12,767 nt of DNA from UBA6952 sp045562575 (GTDB lineage: Bacteria; Chloroflexota; Dehalococcoidia; Lucifugimonadales; UBA6952), in NCBI GenBank assembly GCA_045562575.1, contig JBJKVQ010000006.1:1-12767 (forward strand), in the 5' to 3' direction. Both the position numbers and the translations under genes were made by a program. Positions 7,393 to 12,767 of the stretch are shown here, piece by piece. The notes under the pieces are model-generated. The model was not told where the DNA came from and did no database searches. It was given only the letters and a program-made list of their open reading frames with translations. The number at the start of each line of letters is the position of its first letter. Position 1 is the stretch's first letter.

Positions 7393-8607
7393 TTACTCCC
7401 AGTAACTCAATATACTTTTATTCGTTAATACTTTTTTCACTATATTTCTTGTCCCATTTAAAACTAGAATAGATGTATTTATAGTAATTGCTATTGGGGG
7501 ACTTGTTATTCCTGCTAATATGCCTAACATCATACCCGATATACCTGTTGCTCCCCAAGTTAATATTTGAAAACTGACAACACGACCCCTCATTACATTA
7601 GGCACTATAGTCTGCACCAAAGAATGCAACACCACTTCGTATGTGGCAACTGCTAATAATGCCAAACAGTAAAGAAACATCGATAAGAGTAGAATTTTTG
7701 ACCAAACAAAACCAATCAACAATAAACCAAACAAAATATAAGTTATATATAATATCAATGTTCGATTTTTTTTAATTCGGTAATTTGATAAAACTAACGT
7801 AGTAATTAAAGCTCCAACTTGCCCTGATGCTAAAATATATCCTAGCTCTACTGAGCCTCCACCTAAAACATACTTTGTAACCACAGGGACCATACTTTCA
7901 TGCGCCCATCCAAAAACCTCAGAACTTAATCCTAAAAATAGCAAGGAGCGTATTCGCTTATTTTGTTTGAGATATGATATACCATCTTTCAATTCTTGAA
8001 TTGATGTACGATTGTCATCAATTATATTTTTTGATATGCTTGGCAATCCCAAAACTAATATTACACTGGAAATAAAAGAACATATCGACATCAACGCATA
8101 AGTAGATACAAACCCATATTGATCAATAAGAATACCACCAATAGCTGTAATAAAAACCCCAGTAATAGTCATGCAAGAAAAATTAATTGCAGTTGCACGA
8201 GATAACTCTTTAGAACCCACCAAATCCATGGTTATTGTTCCTCCACAAACAAATCTAAAAGATGTACAACTTCCATCAATAAATGTAGCGATCAATACAA
8301 TCCCTATATTTATATTTTCTGTCCAAATAAAAAGGACCACTATAAGATGTGTTATAGAGATCACAAAATGACTAATAGCTAAAATCTTTTTTCTATCCAA
8401 CCTGTCGACAATTGATCCAGCTAACAAACTTGTAATAAGCATTCCTGCTCCACCACAACCTGCAGCTAAACCAACAAATATTGATGAGTCTGTTAAATCT
8501 AAAACTAACCAGCCATTAGACGTAACAAATAACATGAGAGTAATATCTCTAAATGTTTGAGCAAATACAAACGTACGAAAATTTCGATTTTTTAGAATTA
8601 GGTCCAT
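7393..8607 (-). CDS. MFS transporter, EntS-like drug/siderophore exporter family (MFS_3)
   Basis: A 404-residue integral membrane protein with about twelve hydrophobic helices by eye and a polar central loop at about 190-218, the usual 6+6 layout. The MFS signature between helices 2 and 3 is GSIVDRLDRKK (64-74). The VPNVMRGRVVS stretch (335-345) before helix 11 is characteristic of the EntS-like MFS_3 branch, many of which export small molecules by proton antiport. Substrate is unknown. The reading frame also contains a TTG directly before the ATG; ATG at 8607 is preferred and has AAGAAG five bases upstream. Length is normal; the last helix region (about 370-386) is short. It follows the pterin dehydratase gene by 41 bases and precedes the small membrane protein by 17, in a minus-strand directon. 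Confidence 0.88.
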   Translation of the reverse strand: MDLILKNRNFRTFVFAQTFRDITLMLFVTSNGWLVLDLTDSSIFVGLAAGCGGAGMLITSLLAGSIVDRLDRKKILAISHFVISITHLIVVLFIWTENINIGIVLIATFIDGSCTSFRFVCGGTITMDLVGSKELSRATAINFSCMTITGVFITAIGGILIDQYGFVSTYALMSICSFISSVILVLGLPSISKNIIDDNRTSIQELKDGISYLKQNKRIRSLLFLGLSSEVFGWAHESMVPVVTKYVLGGGSVELGYILASGQVGALITTLVLSNYRIKKNRTLILYITYILFGLLLIGFVWSKILLLSMFLYCLALLAVATYEVVLHSLVQTIVPNVMRGRVVSFQILTWGATGISGMMLGILAGITSPPIAITINTSILVLNGTRNIVKKVLTNKSILSYWE

Positions 8608-8648
8608 CAATACTTCTTTAACAAATGTAAAAGGGGTGTGTAAAATTA

Positions 8649-8996
8649 TTAAGCAAAATTTATATATATATTTTCTGTTTTAGAAGCAGCAATAAGGTCA
8701 TTGAGGTGAAGGTTTCTTATTTTATGAGTCCACCATTGAATAGTAACTTTACCCCATTCAGTAATTATTAGCGGATGATGCCCTTCATCTTCTGCCATTT
8801 CACCAATTAGATTAGAAAATTCCATAGCAGATTTAAAATTAGTAAATTTATAATTTCTAGTTAATTTAGGAATATCATTTTCTACAATAAGACCCCACTC
8901 GCTAGAAGTATTTAAAAATCTTTGAATTAATTGATCATCTGCTTTCGGCGCACCTCTTTCACATGCAATGCATTTTTGATTGATTAATTCTTCCAT
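8649..8996 (-). CDS. Pterin-4a-carbinolamine dehydratase (PCD/DCoH/PhhB family)
   Basis: A 115-residue enzyme that dehydrates 4a-hydroxytetrahydropterin, recycling the cofactor of aromatic amino acid hydroxylases; in some bacteria PCD-like proteins serve other pterin-related roles. The active-site signature is intact: EGHHP (71-75, His73 and His74), Trp81 and the THK segment with His91, followed by the normal NLHLNDLIAA helix. The N-terminus carries Cys9-x-x-Cys12 followed by an AP motif, seen in many bacterial members. AGGA lies nine bases upstream of the ATG. No aromatic amino acid hydroxylase or pterin-synthesis gene lies in the window, so the partner is unknown. It is the first gene of a five-gene minus-strand directon and is divergent from the ABC efflux operon across 84 bases. 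Confidence 0.93.
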   Translation of the reverse strand: MEELINQKCIACERGAPKADDQLIQRFLNTSSEWGLIVENDIPKLTRNYKFTNFKSAMEFSNLIGEMAEDEGHHPLIITEWGKVTIQWWTHKIRNLHLNDLIAASKTENIYINFA

Positions 8997-9011
8997 TTTT
9001 TATTTTCCTAT

Positions 9012-9042
9012 CTGACATTTCTCTAATATATTCGTTTATAAT
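9012..9042 (+). promoter_or_regulatory. Probable promoter of the ABC efflux operon
   Basis: A perfect -10 box TATAAT at 9037-9042 is preceded by CTGACA (9012-9017, one mismatch to TTGACA). The spacer is 19 bases, longer than ideal. An 8-bp palindrome ACTATAGT (9043-9050) lies where transcription would start (near 9049) and could be an operator half-site, but it is short for AT-rich DNA. The gap 8997-9080 must also hold the minus-strand promoter for the pterin dehydratase operon; no convincing one was identified. Confidence 0.5.
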
Positions 9043-9080
9043 ACTATAGTTTTCAGTAAACGTTTAAGAAATGAGTATCT

Positions 9081-11264
9081 ATGAGCACAAATATCGATAT
9101 CGACACTATCTTATCTGGGAAAAACCCAAACCGATTCAGAAAAGTTCTTATACTATTAATAGGAATATCATTAGTTGGGGCTTATTTCGCTTATGACTAT
9201 ATGACTAGTGAAAATGAAGAAGCAATTTTTGAAACAATAACAACAGAGCACATAGTACAGAAAACTAATTTAACAACTACCGTAGAGGCGGCTTCAACAA
9301 TTATTGCTGAAGAACAATTACAAACACGATTTAATACATCTGGTACTGTAACAGAAATATATGTTTCAAACGGAGATTATGTTGAAAAAGACCAACCATT
9401 AGCTAAGCTAATAAATAGTGATTCTGAAAGAACTTTGGAACGTGCTAAAATTTCACTTCAAGAAGCAGAACTAATACTCCAAGAACAAACACAACCATTA
9501 TCACTTCTTGAAAGCGAGTCTAATAATCAATCTGTATTAGCGGCACAATCACAGGTATTAAATGCCCAAATTGCTTTAGATAATTTACTTGACGGCGCAA
9601 CAGATTTACAAAAATCCGCAATGGAATATGATCTTGCTACTGCTAAACAACAAGTCAATAATGCCAAAACATCATTAGAAAATTTGACTAAATCTAACGA
9701 CGAAACAGAAACAAATATAAGCTCACAAGAAAAAGCTGTGATAACCGCAAGTCGACAAGTAGATACAGCCCTCGCTAGTTTACGAGTTGCTAGACAAAAC
9801 TACTGTGTAACAAACCAAAACTCTGGTATTGACGTGTGTGGATCAAACGACATTCCATTGAATAATATAAAAGTGACAGAATTAAATAATCAAATAAATA
9901 ACGTGAATGCTATTACGAACAATTTATACGCATTAACAACATCCTTATTGCAAGCAGACGCATCATATAAAAACGCTTTAGATAATCACAAATTACAAAA
10001 ACAACTTCTAGAAGAAGCTACAACAAACTCACAAGAGTCATTAGATGTAGCAGAAAAAAGATTAAAAAATAAAAATGATCAGAATATCGACTTATTAGCT
10101 GAACCAACAACTGAGGAATTACAACAAGCAAATAGCACCCTAGGTCAAGCACAAGCATCTTTATCAGTAGCAAACGCTCGCCAAACTGAAGACTTGTCTG
10201 GAATTGGAGAAATAAACATTCAACAATTACAATTTTCCATAGATAAAGCAAAGATTACACTAGAAGAAGCTGAAGAAACCATAAATAATCTAACCTTAAA
10301 AGCTCCATTCTCGGGAACTATTGGAAGTGTTGATATAGTTACTGGCCAAAATGTGACTGCAAACACAAATGCTTTCTTGCTAACAAATTTAGATTCAATA
10401 AATATAGATATGAATATATCTGAAACAGAATTACCTAATATAAAAACTGGACAGTTTGGTATAGCTACTTTCAATGCTTTACCAGAACAATCATATCTCT
10501 TTGAGATATCTACTATAAGTTTGATTCCAGAAGTAAGCCAAGGTGTAGTTTCTTACCCAGTAAAGGCTAATATTATCACTAAAAATAACATAGATTCTTT
10601 ATCAATGGAAAACTTACAGCCTATTCTAGCTTCACTGGGAATTTCTACCGAAGACAGAGCTGAAGGAAGTAGTAATAGAGCTGAAGGAAGTGGTAATAGA
10701 GCTGAAGCTTTTCAAAAAGTCCAAGCCTGTGTGGAAAAGGTAATAGGTACCTCTATTTTAACTCCAAGAGATATAAGTAACCTTTCAGCTGAACAGATAA
10801 ATCTAATACAAGAAGCTGGATGTGTTGAACAAATGCAATCTGGTGCTGATAGATCTGAACGAGGAGCTAATAGATCTGGACGAGGAGCTAATAGATCTGA
10901 GCAACAAGCAGGTTCTTTGAGAAGTTTATTAAATACAACACCTCCTCATATCGGTATGAATGGTTCAGTAACAATAATTACTGAGATAAAACTAGACGCC
11001 TTGGTGGTACCTTCTAAATCAATTAAAGAAGACGGTGGAAAATCTTATGTTTTATTACAAAATGAAGCAACCAAAACTTCAGAAAAACAATTTATCACTA
11101 CCGGATTTACAGATGTTTCTCAAACGGAAATTATTTCTGGCCTTGAAGAAGGAAATATTATTTTGATTGAATCACAAGTAGTCTCATCTAGTGTAGAGAC
11201 CAGTACAGAAAAAGAAAAGGAAAGCGAATCTCTTCAAAGACCAAATATTAATAGAATACGATGA
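9081..11264 (+). CDS. ABC efflux membrane-fusion adaptor (MacA/YknX/HlyD family), extra long with repeat-flanked insertion
   Basis: A 727-residue adaptor. Residues about 21-38 form a single N-terminal membrane anchor. Residues 85-110 (TSGTVTEIYVSNGDYVEKDQPLAKL) are the first half of a biotinyl/lipoyl-like domain, closed at about 404-435 (LKAPFSGTIGSVDIVTGQNV). Between them about 290 Ala/Gln/Leu/Glu-rich residues form a very long coiled-coil hairpin, interrupted by a Cys242...Cys253 loop. A beta-barrel domain (about 438-500) is interrupted by a foreign-looking segment (about 501-622), and the barrel and membrane-proximal part resume at 623 (HIGMNGSVTIITEIKLDALVVPSKSI). E. coli MacA is about half this length. 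Such adaptors link the ABC permease to an outer channel in diderms, or assist export in monoderms (YknX). An ATG at 9071 is out of frame; 9081 is the start. The stop overlaps the ATPase start (ATGA). Substrate unknown. Confidence 0.92.
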   Translation: MSTNIDIDTILSGKNPNRFRKVLILLIGISLVGAYFAYDYMTSENEEAIFETITTEHIVQKTNLTTTVEAASTIIAEEQLQTRFNTSGTVTEIYVSNGDYVEKDQPLAKLINSDSERTLERAKISLQEAELILQEQTQPLSLLESESNNQSVLAAQSQVLNAQIALDNLLDGATDLQKSAMEYDLATAKQQVNNAKTSLENLTKSNDETETNISSQEKAVITASRQVDTALASLRVARQNYCVTNQNSGIDVCGSNDIPLNNIKVTELNNQINNVNAITNNLYALTTSLLQADASYKNALDNHKLQKQLLEEATTNSQESLDVAEKRLKNKNDQNIDLLAEPTTEELQQANSTLGQAQASLSVANARQTEDLSGIGEINIQQLQFSIDKAKITLEEAEETINNLTLKAPFSGTIGSVDIVTGQNVTANTNAFLLTNLDSINIDMNISETELPNIKTGQFGIATFNALPEQSYLFEISTISLIPEVSQGVVSYPVKANIITKNNIDSLSMENLQPILASLGISTEDRAEGSSNRAEGSGNRAEAFQKVQACVEKVIGTSILTPRDISNLSAEQINLIQEAGCVEQMQSGADRSERGANRSGRGANRSEQQAGSLRSLLNTTPPHIGMNGSVTIITEIKLDALVVPSKSIKEDGGKSYVLLQNEATKTSEKQFITTGFTDVSQTEIISGLEEGNIILIESQVVSSSVETSTEKEKESESLQRPNINRIR
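10656..10707 (+). repeat. 21-bp tandem repeat A inside the adaptor gene
   Basis: Two full units (10656-10676 and 10677-10697) differ at one base, followed by a 10-base partial copy. The period of 21 keeps the reading frame and encodes a 7-residue repeat, RAEGSSN/RAEGSGN, at about residues 526-542 of the adaptor. It is a protein-coding repeat, not a CRISPR. Confidence 0.9.
10845..10907 (+). repeat. 21-bp tandem repeat B inside the adaptor gene
   Basis: Three units start at 10845, 10866 and 10887, each carrying TAGATCTG in register; units one and two differ at two bases and the third diverges at its end. They encode 7-residue repeats of the type NRSGRGA at about residues 589-609. Units match repeat A at roughly 15 of 21 positions when aligned on AATAGA, suggesting common origin. 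Confidence 0.9.
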
Positions 11265-11953
11265 TAAAACTCGAAAATATCACAAAAGAATACATAACAG
11301 ATGCAGGTCCTGTAAAAGCACTTAATGGTATAGATCTTCTTATACCAGACGGGGAAATTATAGCGATAACTGGACAATCAGGATCGGGAAAAAGTAGTTT
11401 AATGAATATCATAGGATGTTTAGATTCGCCTACTTCTGGAAGGTATTTTATTGATACAGCAAATATTGGGGATTTGTCTGATTTTCAATTATCTCGATTG
11501 CGCGGTAAGATTTTTGGATTCATTTTCCAAAGTTACAATCTACTTCCACGCCTAACAGCTTTGGAACAAGTTGAATTACCCTTAATTTATCAAAAAGATC
11601 CAAACAGGAAAAAAAGAGCAGCCATAGCATTAACAATGCTTGGATTAGCAGAAAGAATATACCATACACCTAATCAACTTTCTGGTGGAGAACAACAAAG
11701 AGTAGCCATAGCAAGATCTATAGTTATAAATCCAAAAATCATTCTTGCTGATGAACCTACTGGTGCATTAGATACAAAAACAAGCACTGAAGTTATGGAT
11801 ATATTGATTAAATTGGCTAAAGAGCAAGGTATAACAATTGTTCTGGTTACTCATGAACCACATATTGCATCTTTAGCAGAACGACAAATAAAAATGAGCG
11901 ATGGGAATATCACTGAAGATTCATATATAAAAAATAATGGTTTAGTTTTATGA
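11261..11953 (+). CDS. ABC transporter ATPase, MacB/LolD/YknY type
   Basis: A 230-residue stand-alone nucleotide-binding protein of the MacB/LolD/FtsE class. Visible motifs are Walker A GQSGSGKSS (38-46), Q-loop Gln90 in FIFQSYNLLPRLTA, signature LSGGEQQRVAIARS (140-153), Walker B IILADEPTGALD (160-171, Glu165 catalytic) and H-loop His198 in VTHEP. The NLLPRLTALEQVELPL segment is typical of this class and contacts the permease coupling helix. It sits between adaptor and permease genes with four-base ATGA overlaps on both sides, so stoichiometric translation of a tripartite efflux or mechanotransmission complex is expected. Length and motifs are normal. The last 13 residues are not conserved-looking. 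The ATPase and permease are separate genes, as in YknYZ, unlike the fused E. coli MacB. Confidence 0.96.
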   Translation: MIKLENITKEYITDAGPVKALNGIDLLIPDGEIIAITGQSGSGKSSLMNIIGCLDSPTSGRYFIDTANIGDLSDFQLSRLRGKIFGFIFQSYNLLPRLTALEQVELPLIYQKDPNRKKRAAIALTMLGLAERIYHTPNQLSGGEQQRVAIARSIVINPKIILADEPTGALDTKTSTEVMDILIKLAKEQGITIVLVTHEPHIASLAERQIKMSDGNITEDSYIKNNGLVL

Positions 11954-12767
11954 GTTTATTTGATGGGTTTTTAACTGCATTTAAAGCTATAAGCGCAAAT
12001 GGTCTAAGAAGCTTTCTCACGATGTTAGGATTACTTATAGGTGTTGGTTCAGTAATTGTTTTGATATCTATTGGCCAAGGAACACAAGCAGGAATTAAAG
12101 AAGAAATTACTAATCTTGGCACAGATTTATTGTTCGTTAGTCCTGGTTCAGCTTCCGAGCAGGGTGTTAAAGGTCGTCGAGGTAGCGGTAGAACACTATT
12201 TGCAGAAGATGTAATAGCCATACGTGAAGCTAATCTACCAGGAGTAGAAGCTGCAGCCCCGCAACTAAATATAGGAAATGCTCAAGCAATTGTCGGGCCC
12301 TTAAACCAGGAGATAGACCTAGTTGGGACTGATAGTGATTATCTTAATGTGAGAAATTTAACCTTATCTGAGGGGTCGTTCATCTCATCAAAAGATGTTT
12401 CTTCAGGTTCTTTATATATGGTTCTGGGATCAAATATTGCTCAAGCACTATTTCCAGAAGAAAATCCTATAGGAAAAACGATTAGGACTTCTTTTTTTAA
12501 TGGAAGAATTTCATTCAATTTTAAAGTTATCGGGGTATTACTTCCTACTGGAGGAGAAAGTGTACAAGATGACTATGTCTTTATACCAGTAAGTTCAGCT
12601 CAAAAACGACTGAAAGGGCTTCAAAACATCTCGGGAAAAACAATTATTAACCAAATAACTATAAAAACTTCCCCGAATATCGATCAAGAAAAAGTATCTG
12701 AATTTATAACAGAATTTTTAAAAAGACATCATCAAGTTGATGAACCCGATTTTACAGTAACTAGCCA
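11950..12767 (+). CDS. MacB/FtsX-like ABC permease (N-terminal part, runs off right edge)
   Basis: An open frame from ATG at 11950 continues to the window end (272 complete codons). The start MSLFDGFLTAFKAISANGLRS leads to a first membrane helix (about residues 20-42, containing FLTMLGLLIGVGSVIVLISIG), then the MacB-type extracytoplasmic core: IKEEITNLGTDLLFVSPG, an FAEDV-x(2)-I segment, the DLVGTDSDYL stretch and LGSNIAQALFPEENPIGKTI, all characteristic of this permease class. The remaining three helices lie outside the window. ATGA overlaps the ATPase stop, coupling translation. A short basic stretch, GVKGRRGSGR (about 72-81), follows the first strand. Together with the adaptor and ATPase this makes a MacA-MacB/YknXYZ-type exporter; candidate substrates include peptides, macrolides or lipids, none indicated by the sequence. 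Confidence 0.93.
   Translation, partial: MSLFDGFLTAFKAISANGLRSFLTMLGLLIGVGSVIVLISIGQGTQAGIKEEITNLGTDLLFVSPGSASEQGVKGRRGSGRTLFAEDVIAIREANLPGVEAAAPQLNIGNAQAIVGPLNQEIDLVGTDSDYLNVRNLTLSEGSFISSKDVSSGSLYMVLGSNIAQALFPEENPIGKTIRTSFFNGRISFNFKVIGVLLPTGGESVQDDYVFIPVSSAQKRLKGLQNISGKTIINQITIKTSPNIDQEKVSEFITEFLKRHHQVDEPDFTVTS

Noticed and set aside
9091..9100. 10-bp palindrome ATATCGATAT near the adaptor start
   Set aside because: It lies inside the coding sequence for NIDID and is explained by repeated Ile/Asp codons; no second site was found.
9071..9196. 41-codon frame starting at an ATG ten bases before the adaptor start
   Set aside because: It is out of frame with the adaptor, its sequence is basic and unstructured-looking, and it overlaps the conserved membrane-anchor coding region. 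A regulatory upstream peptide cannot be excluded but nothing supports it.
10018..10474. Two overlapping minus-strand open frames inside the adaptor gene
   Set aside because: They oppose the coiled-coil and lipoyl-domain coding sequence. The hydrophobic look is expected from reversing Gln/Glu/Asn-rich codons in AT-rich DNA.
10656..10907. CRISPR-like or mobile repeat array
   Set aside because: Repeats are contiguous, in frame, 21 bp with no spacers, and encode a 7-residue protein repeat inside a longer reading frame.
11910..12221. Minus-strand open frame over the ATPase-permease junction
   Set aside because: The plus strand encodes the ATPase end and a clear MacB-like permease start across the same bases.

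Overview
The window is AT-rich bacterial DNA, tightly packed with genes, and no stretch over about 125 bases lacks a coding region. There are eleven complete protein-coding genes and two cut by the window edges. No rRNA, tRNA, CRISPR array, insertion sequence or attachment site was seen. The gene families point, by inference only, to an AT-rich streamlined member of the Chloroflexota (SAR202/Dehalococcoidia-like). The pointers are the Thr/Pro-rich extracytoplasmic linker at the left edge, an allantoate/carbamoyl-amino-acid amidohydrolase, a large Abhydrolase_10-type hydrolase, and a MacA-like adaptor with a low-complexity insertion. No marker gene is present to confirm this.

Left region (1-2327, minus strand): a three-gene operon read right to left. 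It encodes an M20-family Zn amidohydrolase of the N-carbamoyl-amino-acid/allantoate type, an alpha/beta hydrolase starting one base after the first gene's stop, and a membrane-anchored Thr/Pro-rich protein that runs off the left edge.

Centre-left (2328-4794, plus strand): a near-consensus sigma70-type promoter precedes yajQ and an ABC-F ATPase, which lie 12 bases apart. The ABC-F gene converges on the next operon with only four bases between stop codons, and a 16-bp AT palindrome covers both stops.

Centre-right (4799-8996, minus strand): a five-gene directon. In transcription order it encodes a pterin-4a-carbinolamine dehydratase, an EntS-like MFS exporter, a small two-helix membrane protein, a monothiol thioredoxin-fold protein, and a 653-residue Abhydrolase_10-type hydrolase. 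The last three genes are closely spaced. No pathway can be assigned from sequence alone.

Right region (9081-12767, plus strand): an ABC efflux operon of the MacA-MacB/YknXYZ type. It encodes an unusually long membrane-fusion adaptor (727 aa), an ATPase and an FtsX/MacB-like permease (cut by the right edge), joined by two ATGA stop/start overlaps. The adaptor is the most unusual object in the window. It has an extra-long coiled-coil region and an inserted Cys-containing module flanked on both sides by related 21-bp (7-residue) tandem repeats.
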